Positions 22,301 to 35,045 of a DNA stretch of 64,000 nt are shown here, piece by piece; the first letter of the stretch is position 1, and every line of letters begins with the position of its first letter. The notes beneath the pieces are model-generated. The model worked only from the letters and a program-made list of their open reading frames with translations. It had not been told where the DNA came from and did no database searches. The stretch lies in contig OZ316896.1 in NCBI GenBank assembly GCA_973895155.1, positions 2,418,001 through 2,482,000 of the forward strand. The letters are read 5' to 3'. A program made the translations under genes and the position numbers. This DNA comes from Marsupella aquatica. Its lineage: Eukaryota > Marchantiophyta.

Positions 22301-25300
22301 CCGCCAGCCACAACATCTCACCTCCTTGCACATCCTGCAGCTCCAAAACTCTGCTCTAGTCACTCATGTTCATTCCTTCATTCATATGGCACGTCTTGGA
22401 GGCGATTTAGCTTTATTCCCTTTATATTCTAGGAGGTGGACTTCCTTACCACTCTACTTGTAAGCTCACCGACGACCTTGTTCTCGCCACTTCTCTAATC
22501 CGTTTTAGTATTGCAGGATTCCACTGAATCTTCGGAAGACTAGTATCTTTAAAAGAATTTGCTCACATGACTGTAGCATCCCATGTCCTGAGCCTGCAAA
22601 CTGTACCTGATCAATTAGCGGCTTAGAGGATAAAACGCTGAAAACAGATTTTGGAGCCAGTACGTCAACTGTACACCGACAACACCCTGCACCTACTGCA
22701 GCCCTCACCACTGTCGAGTCTTCGGGTGATCAGGATCAGCTGGGTCAGATCACCAAAGCTCACAGTAGTAGCAAGATTAAAATGCTGTTGAGGGATCGCG
22801 GTGGAGGACAATACATGATGGGACTCGTCTTTAGGGTCCTTGACTTTTGAATCTATTGATGAGATGACAGCTTCTCTTTTTAGAAAGGTGGCTTGCTCTA
22901 ATACATGTGGAGCCCTTGATCTCTTAGAGAGTGGAACTCCTTTCTAGCCCTAAAAATTGAATTGGACACGAAGTCCATGGGATGCAAGCTAAGCAGCTCT
23001 TCATGTGTTTAGTCCAAGCAATGGACAGAGGAGATATCTACTGCATATTTTGCCTATTAAACAATCTGCACATGCAGGGCGCCTCATGCTCCCATGAACA
23101 GATGAACTATTCTTCAGGAGTCGAGGACTCGTGATAAACTTCACAATACTCCCAAATCCCTCCAATCCAGCTTTCAACACTAACTGTTTACTTACTGTAT
23201 GACTGTTGCACTATCTCGCCAAAGTATAAGAACAGATTTCTATTCAAAAACCAACAATGGATGTGAAGGGTTTTGCAAGTTTACAGGATCATTCCCAAAG
23301 TGAAGGTTGAGGAAGGACGCTCTTTAGAGTTCACTGCCCTAACTTGGGAAGGGCACTTGTAATATTTTTTGTACAACCCTGGTTGAATAACTGTTATGCC
23401 CTGATTCAAACTTTGAATTTCTGATCCCATTTTGCAGAATTCAATGGTTAATGTAATCTCGATTGAAATGTACATTTTCAGCATTTTGACGGGCAAGGTT
23501 CTTGTACAGGATGGATGTAAGGTCAGTCGACTGCATGATCAATGGGAGCGTGGGATTGAAAGGCATCTTTCGAGGAGGAAGTTGAAGCGTCTTTTCCAGG
23601 GCTGGAGACAAGTAACTGCTGCGTCTAGATTCGTACAAGGATATCTTCAGTAATACATCATTTCTCTTGAATTGTTTGGGTTTTCTCAACCTCGTTGCAG
23701 TCTTTTGAGTATGGGACATCGGATGAATGTGTTACCAAATTGCTAGGCTAAATTTCTGTCTATCAGAGTCTGCTGGAAGGTACTATTCGGTAGCGGTCCC
23801 TAAAGTAACGTGATTCAAGGTGCTGGGCATATGTTGAGTGATGCATGGATTGTTCCCCATAAAAATGAATCCTTCAGACTAGAGGAGAATGTTAGAAATT
23901 GAAACCCCATTCTTTTCAGCTACCATATTGATGTTGTGATGCTGTAGGAGAGCAGGGCTAGACTGCGAAAAAGGAATTTGAGGCAGTCTTTCAAGACATG
24001 GAAATCAGGAATTGGAGAGATGAGAAGTAGGGCTGAGAACCTTGAAGGTTTCTCTCTCAAGTCTTCTACAAACAAACTGGCAGAAGCGTTTACTACTTGG
24101 GCTGGCCAGATTCTTGGCAAGGGGGCACATGGGGAAAAGTTGAGGAAATTCATTGAGGCTGCACACCGGAGAAAAATGCAAAATGCATTTGGTGCTTTCG
24201 TTGATGGTTGTTCTAAGGCTAAGCATCAACGTATGACTAGAAAGCGTATCTTCAAAAGAATGCGAACCTGGAGACTGAACAAGGCTTTCCAGGCCTGGAT
24301 CTGTTACATGCAGGTACATCTTCAGCCGTACTCCTACTTCTAGCCTAGGCACTGGGCACTTGCGAAGTGTTGCCTTTTAGTACTTTTCTCCATTATTCCT
24401 GCGGTATTACCGGATGTAAACTTTGATATCAAGAGATGGATTTATATGCAGATTCAAGCTCAGAAAAAAATGGCACGACTCCAAGAGCATGTAGTCACAG
24501 TGGAGAAGGAGAATGATAGACTTCGGGTTGAAAATGAACGGTTAGGACAAGTGATAGACTCCGGTAATTGGGGTAAGGATAGGATTACAGAGCTGATCCA
24601 AGCTGGGCAAGTCCTTACTGGGGAAAGAGATGCTTTGACGAGACTGTTAGGCCGCATGCAGCGGCAACATTCATTTGCTCTTGATCAACAAAGAAAACAT
24701 GAGGAGGACGTTCAAGAACTCAAGAGGGAACTTATGGGCAAGGTATCCACGATGAAATGCTCTTCATTCGTTACGGTTCTTCAGTTAGTAAGGCAAATGC
24801 TTTTGATCTGGCTGTATTTCTGGTGGCAATACTAACAATGATCTCCCTTTTTCATGTTCAAAGAAGCACTTGGTACGCAACAAATTGCTTGTAAAGGGTG
24901 CATCAAGCTTCAACTCCTTGATCAAAGCAATGCGAGAAGATGTAAGTGGCTTAGTCCTATGATATCAGTTGTATTATTCAATGATTTTTCTGTAGATCCG
25001 AAACGTAGTGACCGGGTTCTCCTGCAGGTAGAGACTGTGTTTGCGTCTAGTTTTGGCTATACGATAGAATTTGGTATCATAATTGTTTCAATGTCCTACT
25101 TGCAGGTTTTAAAGAATGGAAACGATCAAGAACTTCTGTATACAATCGACAAACTAGCAATGGATGAGGTATTATCTTATCCAATTCTGTTGTACGTAAA
25201 TTCCACTTTCAGCATTAATATGTGCTTAATTCTCCCAAGAGACGTAAGACGAGTGTTACTGTGGCAGGTCACGGTTTTTCCTGATGGAGATCTCTCTGTG

Positions 25301-25729
25301 AAACATATGCCTAAATTTGAGAGAGGGAAAGGAAATTGGTCACACGACAATCGTCCTGACTCCAACTCTCAGACACGGCCAGCTCCAACAACCCCAAGAT
25401 CTTCTACTCCACCACCAACGAAGTCTTTCAGAGCAAGGACACCTGTGAAAGCTCGGACAGGTGACAAAGAGATATCTACTTCTCAGTCATCCCTTATCCT
25501 ATCGTCAAAGACGGCTCCGGGTACACCAAAGCATGTGAGACCAAAGACTCCTATGCGAGGTCGTCCTCTTAATCACTTTGACTATGCCCAAAACACCCGA
25601 AGCAGTGATCAAGAAGCACCACTTGGGACCCAGACTGTTGATCGGGAGGTTACTGTTAAAGCTCCTCATAGAGACCTTGGAGTGATTAAAAAATATCCAC
25701 ATCAACCTTCATCGACTCCCATCTCTTAA
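19371..25729 (+). CDS. Sfi1-like repeat and coiled-coil protein (putative centrin-binding)
   Basis: Twelve exons fit in phase (19371-19760, 19949-20080, 20295-20530, 21379-21432, 21592-21706, 23510-23611, 23948-24313, 24452-24742, 24864-24941, 24996-25004, 25106-25168, 25268-25729), giving 765 residues. Residues 1-100 are Asp/Glu/Gly-rich. From about residue 174 to 460 there are repeated hydrophobic-Trp motifs spaced by basic helices: YLRAAFAAWKLD, LMLRAFRAWAKDH, CWKAWIAL, LKRLFQGWRQ, LRQSFKTWKS, LAEAFTTWAG, MQNAFGAFVD, LNKAFQAWIC. This is the Sfi1 (centrin-binding) pattern. A coiled coil follows (VEKENDRLRVENERLGQVI), then a Pro/Ser/Thr-rich basic tail with TPRSSTPPPTKSFRARTPVK. Sfi1-type proteins bind centrins at spindle poles or basal bodies; that role is inferred here. 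The exon 2 to 3 join and the 9-nt exon are least certain. Confidence 0.75.
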
Positions 25730-28700
25730 GTCCTTTGGATGCACCTCGTGGAGCGAAATTTGTCATTTGAGTACATCGATACCCTGCTTGTCACGACAAT
25801 CACGACAATCATTGTCAAGTTTTCTAATTGCTCACAACCACAAGTTCTGGGCATGTTACATTGTAAGTAAAGCTTCGTTGGATGTTTTACAGGATCAATT
25901 GACAGCAGAGTTCATTGGCTTAAGATGAATATGTCATGTTTGTACATCATTTTGCCATCATGTAATATAATTTCATGCATCCTTTGCCTGCCATGACCTC
26001 TGTCATGCTCCCTGACTGAAGTATGGGAATGAAAATTTTCTTTTGAAAGCAAGCCCAGGATTGGAACAATAAGCGCAGCTTGCTGATGTTAAGGGTCAAC
26101 GGAACACTTGAAGTGATGCGTTCCACTTCATTCTTAAGTCCCTTTCTTGGTGATGGTAGATTTTGATCTTTGAGCTTTTCTGAATTCGTTACACTTTGTC
26201 ACTCGCTGGTTCTTCCTCCTTATTGTTTTTCATCTGCCCTCTGCTCGATTAGGAGTCTGTGAACTGAACAGTTAATTCATTAACACCCAACATCATAACC
26301 GAGCCCACGGATTTAGGCAAGCATATGTTGCGTGTGACCCTGTAAACTAACCGTCACAAAACAAGACGTGAATAAGTATTTGTTGCAATCCAAAAGTGAG
26401 TCACTACGTATGTTTTTTAGTGGATCAAGGCTTAGGCAGGGCATCAAGGGCACAAAGAAACGGTTTAAGTACACTTGTGAATCATCCCAAAATTGTGCCT
26501 TAGTGTGAGCAGCTGAATCCTTTCAAATTCTTACAGACCAGGTTTAGGCATGACGGGAGGCATGGGTCACTTGCTATCTCCTTGCTGACCATCTTCCATA
26601 CTAACAAAAAGGGTTTTTTGCAACATAAACACATCGAAGTTCACGGTTTGTGGGCAATCCTACCACTTTTCCCTGCAGTCTGTTTACAAAAACCAATCTA
26701 GGCATAGCTAATCATGGCCATTTGATGAGGGTGATTTTTCAAAAAATCCCAATATCCACAGGCTGAAGTTCAAAAACATCCCTTGCAAATGCAACTGCAG
26801 ACAAACAGGATCTCCAAGTGCTAGGTAGTCACATGATGATATCACCTGTTTGTCAAACAATTCCCACATCTTAACTAGTCCATATTGTGCCAAGGGAATC
26901 TTCTCATCTCTTGAACTGGTCAGTGTTTGCTAGTAAGTATACCTTACATGTAGGGTAAAGATTGGCATATTAAGTAGAAGTTGTACCAGTTTGACTTGCC
27001 CAGGTGAGCTTGCTAACCTGAAGCATGGAATGGATATGAACATTGAAGATTGAAAAACTATGATGACAACATGCCAAAGAAGGCCACCCAAGGCTTGGAA
27101 TAACAAGTGGTTTGAAAGTTTATTGAGATTGTTCATTAAAGTCCCATGCTATTTGAACTTTGTTTGGTTAACAATCCAAGGGTATTCTTGAACTTAAAGC
27201 CCGGATGGACTGGCAGGTTGTCCATGAAGCCCCCATGGATAAAAGAAACTTGGATGGACTGGGCTAAAACATATAAATATGCATGGATACTATTCTTTAC
27301 TTTTCTGTCCATACAAAACAGTGTCAATGATCAAAGCATCACTTCTGTCCAAAGATTTTCCCCGTCACTAACTCTGTCCTCACTGATGTCTTAAAGATAT
27401 TTTGTCAGAGGTCAGAGCACTTTAATTGAATGCTTCGCTCCATTCCCTAAATAGAGTTCAATAAAAATATAAAGTATATTTAGGTCCTTATATAAATACT
27501 TGATTTGGCCTCTATGCTTTATCAAACTTCGAGTATGAGTGCTTCACTTTTTACTCATAGTGCCTCAAGTAATTTGCTCAATGGTAAAATACCAAATGAA
27601 CTTAATTTACTCCAAAAAATAATTTAATGTTTATAAGCCCGGTTAAAAGGGAATCAAGTAACACAGTGACTCATTAACCAAAGGAACAATTCTGGTTAAT
27701 TGTAATGTGCGAGCAAATAGTAAAATTTTTCCTCGCACGAGCAAAAAAAATTCCTGCATGACCCCTATTTTCTACATGCAATTGCCTCACTATCAACTAC
27801 CTGGCTGGTAGCATCTCTTTTGGGGACTCCCTTTTTGCTAGTGAGCTCGCTAGCCATCTGCAGCCTTTAAAAAACACCAAAAATGTAAGAGCACCAAAAA
27901 GCAACTGAAAATTGGAACCATTATTGTCTCGCTATCAAAATCTCCTCACTATCAAAATCTCTTGTTTGCTCGCAACATAGAATACCTCAACAATTCTCAC
28001 CAAGGAGGCTATGGGGCATATCTAAGGCAAAAATAATCTCAATTTTTACAATGGATTCATATTTTTCTTCACATTTGTTAAAGATTCTAGGGCATTGACA
28101 CTTTGCGGAATGACTATACTACTTTCAGAAATGCTTTTACATAATCTTGTAGTTTATATAACATTGCTCTTGTTACCGGGATTGAAGGAAGTTTTTCATT
28201 GTGGAGGTAAAGGAAATTTTAATTTGCATAAGCAGTTGTTGAATATTATTTTTGACAGACCATTGTTCTTGTTGTAAATAATGTTTTGACTAATTTATTG
28301 CTATAGTGCTATTTGAGATTTTTTGGGGGAGTATTGTTAATGAATCCTATTTTTTAGAGAGCGCTGCTCTTGTTACAAGGAGCGCTTCGAGTACTTTGCC
28401 GCGGCGGAGATGCGGAAGATTTTAAATGTGTGTTTTCATTCCATTTCATTGACATCCTCAAATTGACTTTGAGGTGAGCACGCAATGTTCTTAGAGGGAC
28501 AGAAATGTAGGTAAACAATTAATGAGAGAGTTTACCATCCATTTACAGTTGGGCTGTCTCATAATTAGGTGTAAAATGGTCTGTCCCTTGTCACAGTCCA
28601 TGGGGATAGATGGGAGAACGTAGCAGTCCATCTGGGCTTTTGTTTCGGTATTCTTTGGAGACAGATAAATAAAATCCCTGAAAGGATGTCATGCATGCTT

Positions 28701-29680
28701 GCTAACTTGTGGTTGTGTCTTAAGACCAAACCCAAAAACAATGTATCACGCAATCTTGTTTGCATGATAAACCCTCCCAAGGTGATTCACAATATCAAGC
28801 ACAATAGTGACCATTTTCCCAGGGCCATTTTCTAGCCATTTTAAATGATTATTATCCATCATTTTAAATCCTAACTAGCTTTGTTCCTGGAGCCATCCAT
28901 GGGTAAACTAATGGGACCAAAGGTGATCACATTGAGAGAAATGATGGCCTGACCAAGTTTTTGCTACCATGTTAGCACCAGCCCCCAACACTAACAGCTA
29001 TGATATTATCTAGCATACATCCATTCTTACTCCAACTTTGAATTGCCCAGATATGTGAGGTTGATGCTCCGGGTTTATTTTAGTGTATATTTTGGGGTAC
29101 CACGTGCTATCTTAGCCTAATATAAATACACATATTTTATAAAGAAACTATTTCAAGAATAATACATATTTTCAATATTACTGATTTATTTTATTTAATG
29201 ACTTATATATTAGAGAATATTCTATAAATGTGTTTATGATATCCTCTTTTGCCTCGTACGCTTTAGGAAAAAATTCTATTTTTTTATCAAAAATACTTGT
29301 TGTGGAGTGCACATGGTTACTAAGATTTTTTATAGTCAACCCCCATCCCTGGTTGGGTAAATTTTGGCTATTTAATATCTTCTTGATTTAGTATAGTTTT
29401 TAAATTGATAATAGGATTATGTTATCATTAGCCTCGTCATTAGCCCAATGCCCGTGCATTGCCAGTATTGTCAATAGTAAAGTGTTCACAAGCATAAGTG
29501 AGATGGCCAGACAGTCAAACACTGCGGGGAGTAGGCAATTCAATTTGGCAACTCAAGGATCTTGAGAGCTGGGGAGCATCACAAGTTGGGGCGCTGAAAC
29601 TGTGCAGAATGACATCTTTAGGCCTATTTCATGGTTAGGAAAAATGTCACCATAATCAAGCAGGCCAGTGAGGTTTCCCG
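25730..29680. other. Long intergenic stretch, no supported gene
   Basis: The first few hundred bases are likely the 3' end of the Sfi1-like gene. The rest is AT-rich with many short frames and no domain. A segment near 27720-27920 resembles 36390-36570 in diverged form: both have CTTGCAC or CTCGCAC followed by GAGCAAAA/AAGCAAAA, then TTTTGGGGACT and a CAAAA-rich tail. This suggests a shared old element. The stretch also holds GCGCTGCTCTTGTTACAAGG near 28362 with a GC-rich patch of unknown meaning. Confidence 0.45.
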
Positions 29681-29696
29681 CTTGACTGACACTAAA

Positions 29697-30165
29697 ACAA
29701 ACCATGAGAGAAAGAGCAGAGTTGCTTATTATAGTGTTTTAAATTAGATTAGATTAAGTATAAACTAAGTAGGAAGGTAAGAGGGTCTTGAAAGGTGATT
29801 TGAAACTTACTTTGGAGGGAGATTGTGATGGCATGTGCATGACTGAGCCTTCAAAAACAAAGCATGAGAGAAAGGGCAGAGTTGCTTATTATAGTGTTTT
29901 AGATTATATTAGATTAAGTATAAACTAAGTAGGAAGGTAAGAGGGTCTTGAAAGGTGATTTCGAACTTGCTTTTGAGGGAGATTGAGATGGCATGTGCAT
30001 GACTGAGCCTTCAAAAACAAACCATGAGAGAAAGAGCAGAGTTGCTTATTACAGTGTTAGATTAGATGAAGTACCAACCTAAAAAGGAAGGTAATTATAA
30101 CCTAAGAGGGTCTTGAAAGGTGATTTTAAACTTACTTTGGAGGGAGACTGAGATGGCATCTTTCA
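29697..30165 (+). repeat. 160-bp tandem repeat, about three copies
   Basis: Units start at about 29701, 29861 and 30021 with ACCATGAGAGAAAGAGCAGA or a one-base variant, and share GGAAGGTAAGAGGGTCTTGA. The third copy has a small deletion and rearrangement around the TTAGATTAGAT stretch. It is non-coding and ends about 490 bases upstream of the PAG1 start. Confidence 0.9.
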
Positions 30166-30652
30166 TTTGGGGTCATTTGTGAGGACAAATTATGTTTTCA
30201 AGGCAAGCAAAACACAAAAAACACGCAACTTATTTCTTGAGGAGAGATATGCTTAGTAGACCCCTTTCTGGGAAAAGTTTGCTTAATCAATCTCCTCTGT
30301 ATTTTTCTCTAATCTGGATCGTTGATGGACCTTTCAATCTCAGATTTGGACCGTTGATAGATCTCAAGGGGTTGATCAAGTAACAAATTTCATTTTGGGG
30401 GTTATCAAGCAAATACCTCATTTCTTGAGAGAGAAGGAATTGATTCGGAGCTTTGGCTGCTTTTGTGGGGCGTACTAATGTCTTAGACTCGACTTTGCTA
30501 CAGATTATGTGCACCTGTTCAATCTCTCATTTCTGTTCTTTAAAGATATTTGGGAGGTAACCGCTCTGGGATTTGGAGCTCGGGAACCTTTCGACTCGAA
30601 GCAGAGCGGTGGATTCAATTGAAACACAGGGTTTACAGCAGGACGAGGCACC

Positions 30653-33600
30653 ATGAGCAGCATTGGCACCGGGGTAAGCTTTCCCTCCTTGCTCCCGATT
30701 CTTTAGTGTACAGACGAAGCAATTGTTTTTGATGTTTGATTTGATGTGAGCTGTTGGCAGTATGATTTGTCGGTGACTACGTTCTCACCCGACGGGCGCG
30801 TCTTTCAAATTGAGTACGCAACCAAAGCTATCGACAATAGCGGGTACGAATTGTACTGACTCAGACTCTTGTTATAGGCTGGGACACTGAATGACAACTC
30901 TGCTGGCATATTTCCGTTAGGCTGGTCGAAATCTACGCGGCTATTGATAAAGCCCTAATCGTTAGCTTGGCGATCATGAAATTCCAGTAAGGGTTACAGG
31001 GTGAAGTGTTTAGTTAAGTTCCAGTTAGGGCTTCAGGGTAATGTTTTGAGTTCAATTTGTCGGGAAGCAGTAGAAGAGGGTCCATCTGTAAGCTGTCTTT
31101 TTTCACGAACGGCAGATTAGGTCGAAGTTGACGTTTTCTCTCAAAATGCATTCCACCCTCGTCCTCCCCATGTCCCGGGCCAAGGGGAGTAAGGAAAGAA
31201 GTGAAGTTACTGTTCTCTGCGAGAGGAGTTCAGCCTTAGTGCTTGCAGGCCTCTACGAAGTAAGTCATGAAGGAGTAGGGAATGAACGGTAGACTTCGAT
31301 CGCAAAGTATGGATAATCCTCTTCCTCGCACTGTAGTAGTAGAAAGAGTAGTGAATGTGATAGTCTCAGAAGTCAATTTGACCTGTTGATATTCCCTGGT
31401 AATTTCGACTGTATAACAGACTGCTATGGTGGTTGTTGGACTCGCAGAACGGTTGTGGGTATCAAATGCAAGGATGGGATAGTTTTGGTAAGGCGATATC
31501 TCCACTCCGTGAATGCTGGTTTTCGTCCCTTATAATAGTATCCACGCATTTGACCGTCGTGGCTGATTGTCTATCCCGGCACCATATTAGCACGATTATT
31601 ATTAGCACTTTAAATGCAGACCTATGCTAAAAAGTACTGATTGGATTGAAACGAATTGTTTTAGGGAGTGGAGAAACTCATTGCCTCAAAGATGTTGCTG
31701 GAAGGATCCAACAGAAGAATTCATTCTGTGAATCGTCACTCTGGCATGGTAAGTAACTGAAGCTTATATCACAATTGAAGGGTGGAAAATATGAGCTTCA
31801 AGGCATACTTTCAGTAGAATACTTTACCCAAGGTTCTCAGTTTATTGGCTGCCATGATCCTGTTGTGCTGGGGATTGGTAACTGCAGAGACTTTGACGTA
31901 TCTTGTAATTCTCAGCATATGGATCTAGGATTTCTCGAAATTTCGGGAGAGTGGATTCTTTTTTCTTAACCGGTTTTTTAATTCAATGGCAACTCACATC
32001 ACTGAAGTGTATACTGGTCATATCAATTTCTTTATTTCCAGGGGCTGAAAGATGGGTTTTATTTAACCAGTCTCTCAGTTTCGAATCAGGGCTTTTTACT
32101 AATTCGCTCGTCGATGGAACTTCTTGAAAATCATCGAATCTTGTGCTGGTTTCCGGCAGGCTATTGCTGGGTTGGCAGCTGATGGAAGGCAGATAGTAAC
32201 GCGTGCTAGAGCAGAGGCTGCAAATTATTTAAGGTGTGTTTGCAGCAAGTTTTCCACTATAGATTGCTGTTAAGAAGCTTTTGTAAGCAGAACGTAGTGT
32301 ACGTGCTGAATATTCAAAGGTGTTTTCTTGTCATCTTATGCTCGTATCCGGCTGGAAAATATTCAGTGCCCTTCTCCAGCTCAATCTCAACTTCATCCAC
32401 ACTCCTTCTATATCCTATGCCATAGACTGCAAAACTGTCGTTCGATGAGATAATAAGTGAAGATAATATTTGCGGATGGGTGTGGTGAACTTGGACAAGT
32501 GAAGCCCAAACGCCGAACCCTATTCTGCTATCACAGACGATTCTGTTGATAGATCTGATGTAGAGTCGTTCAAATGGGTTTTTGCCTAATTTAATACCCC
32601 GGCGTGGGTTGGTCTGTGTTTGTTATACTTGAGACCTGGGTTTACGTGTAACATTCTCGATTCCAGCGACCGTCAGGTGCCGCTCGGACCCTAGGGATGA
32701 GAAATCCGAGACCTCTTCGATATCGAACTGACTACTTCACTATTAGGTTGGATCTGGACAGTTTGAACTATAATTGTCCTAGGTAGGTGTACAATACATT
32801 TGGTTATTTGCTTAACCACAATTCAACTTTGCTTCTTGCTATTTGCAGCTTCTATGGGGAGGAGATCCCAACCAAAGAACTCTGCGATAGAGTTGCTTAC
32901 TATGTACACTTATGTACCCTTTACTGGTGGCTCCGGTTTGTAGTCCATACCACTTTGAAATGATAACTTCCTTTGAGTTCTTTGGAGAGTCTGTCTAAAT
33001 TTGAATAAGGAATCTTGGATTGAGCATGTCATGGAAATGGGTTCACGATTTGGGAAGGTGGATCACAGGCCGTACTTAGATTCTTGTCTAGCCTTACTAA
33101 TTGTCGATTTGAAGGTATACTTGATAGCTTTTCCAGATCATTGGATAGTAGTCTTGCTTTTCTCCTTTTGTTGCTGTCGTTGTTCTGTGTCGACTCGTTT
33201 GCGTCTACTTACTTGCTTGTGATTGATGTATGCAGACCCTATGGTTCTGCTGCAATTTTAGGAGGATACGATAGGGACGGGCCCCAATTGTACATGATTG
33301 AGCCATCCGGTGTTGCTTATGTACTGTCACGCCTCCAACTCTTGTCATCTTAAAGAATTCATTAGGCAGAACGGGTCCACCGCTTCCTGTCATTTTTCCT
33401 CGAAAGGGACTCTTAAACCAGATAAATGGGTCCTGTTACATTTTTCTCAGGCATCCAGTGGCAATGGGTGATACTGATCTGGATAGATATTTCTGGTGCA
33501 GCGTTACTTTGGCGCGGCTGTAGGAAAAGGTCGACAAGCAGCCAAGACGTGAGTGTTCTCTATGGTTGATCTCATGATTCTGGTGCACATGTAACTCAGT

Positions 33601-34500
33601 GTGATGTATGAATGGCTTTTGTGATTTGTCGTTTAGGTGTTATTTTTGTCAGATGTGTGTTATAACAGGGAAGCTTAGTATTGAAATACATGTTTGTGCT
33701 GATCCTCGTGAAATCTGAAGCTCGTGAAACATACTGTTTAATAGGGAGATTGAGAAGTTAAAACTTTCGCAAATGACATGCCGGGAAGGAGTTATTGCGG
33801 TGGCAAAGATGTAAGAACTTTTCTTTCCGTTCAGGTTCTTTTCACTTGGCATCACTGCAAGTTCAACTAGGTTCTTAAATTTTTTTTCGCATCGATTGTT
33901 TCAAAATTTGCACGATAGTTCGATTTCTAAAACTAGAATGGAGACAATTGCTATATGTGGCTTTTTTTACTGTTCCAAGTGTTTGAAGGTGTTGTCTATC
34001 ATGTGCCAGAAGAAGGTTTAGATCTATCGTATTTCGTGCTTCATCTAATCAATGTCCAAGGGGATCACTGACTTTAGTGACCATCCTCGAGTGCAGAATA
34101 TATAGTGTCCACGATGAAGCTAAGGACAAGGCTTTTGAGCTGGAAATGAGTTGGATCTGTGAGGAATCCAACCGAGAGCATCAGCGGGTGAGATTTTTGT
34201 CTTCCCCTCGTCCTGTCAATGAACTTCATCACTGTATAGAGTGCAAAAATGCGGCAGAAGTCAAAGTCCCGGTTGGAGCAGCTCTCATGGTAGCATACCA
34301 TCGTACTTAATTCATGCAAGGGTTCATACAGATATACTTGATGCCTGTGAATTCGAAATCGTGGTTCCAATTAGATTAGATCAATTCAGATGAAATGCTG
34401 AAGTTTTAGCCTATGGACGTGGCAGGTTCCTTCTGATCTTTTGGCGGAAGCGAAGGCAATTGCGAAGGCTGCACAGGAAGAAGATATGGATGCTGACTAA
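30653..34500 (+). CDS. PAG1: 20S proteasome subunit alpha type-3 (alpha7, PAG1)
   Basis: Eleven exons (30653-30673, 30761-30843, 31448-31487, 31665-31748, 32160-32233, 32849-32935, 33236-33320, 33502-33548, 33745-33810, 34097-34187, 34426-34500) total 753 nt and 250 residues; the Arabidopsis protein has 249. It begins [20 protein letters not shown], the proteasome alpha-subunit N-terminal signature, followed by [15 protein letters not shown]. Later blocks include [56 protein letters not shown] and [20 protein letters not shown]. The acidic C-terminus EEDMDAD matches plant PAG1. It is a non-catalytic subunit of the outer alpha ring of the 20S core, acting in nucleus and cytosol. All junctions are GT-AG and in phase. 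The gene looks intact. Confidence 0.97.
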
Positions 34501-34814
34501 GTACATGATTTCTTTGGAAAGTGCCTCAGCTGCCAGATGGTTGGTGTCAGGCAATGCAATAGTTTCTGTGTGCGTTCTCCAGATAACGCAGCTAGCGTGA
34601 TGCCGTTTTCCATGCGAGCGCCTCTGAACTTACGTGGTGCCCGAAGCTTTTTATGAAATAGAGGTGTGCACACATGTTGCACTGTTTGCACGCTCTTAGG
34701 TCACATTTTGTTTTTTCCTAAGCTGCCCTTGCAAGAAAGGCAAAAGAACGAGAGATCGAAGGCGCAGTGCGTCCTTAAGGTGTGAAATCATATCGATCCA
34801 TTAGAAACAGGCCT
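34501..34814. other. PAG1 3' flank
   Basis: This should hold the PAG1 3' untranslated region. No gene or element is recognised. Confidence 0.4.
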
Positions 34815-35045
34815 GGTCATTCGCATCTCACCGATGAAGGTCATGAAACACAGAGAAATCAAGGGTACCCCGGTCCTTGGGTGACTTTGTTCAACATTGA
34901 TAACAGGAGATCTACGAATTAGTGCTCCATTCTTGGTCATTCGCATCTCACCCATAAAAGTGATGAAACACTGAGAAAGCAAGGGTACTCCGTTCCTTCG
35001 GTGGGTTTGTTCAAAAATGATAACAAGAGATGTAAGAATCGATAG
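34815..35045. repeat. 120-bp direct repeat, two copies
   Basis: GGTCATTCGCATCTCACC occurs at 34815 and again exactly 120 bases later at 34935. The similarity continues for about 105 bases through GGGTACCCCGGTCCTT and GGGTACTCCGTTCCTT. A 92-codon minus frame spans both copies and so shows an internal repeat; it is probably not a protein. Confidence 0.85.

Noticed and set aside
24854-25267. Upstream part of a 291-codon plus-strand frame ending at 25729
   Set aside because: Only 25268-25729 is coding in this frame. The rest is intron and out-of-frame exon sequence, since in-frame exons with better motifs lie within it.
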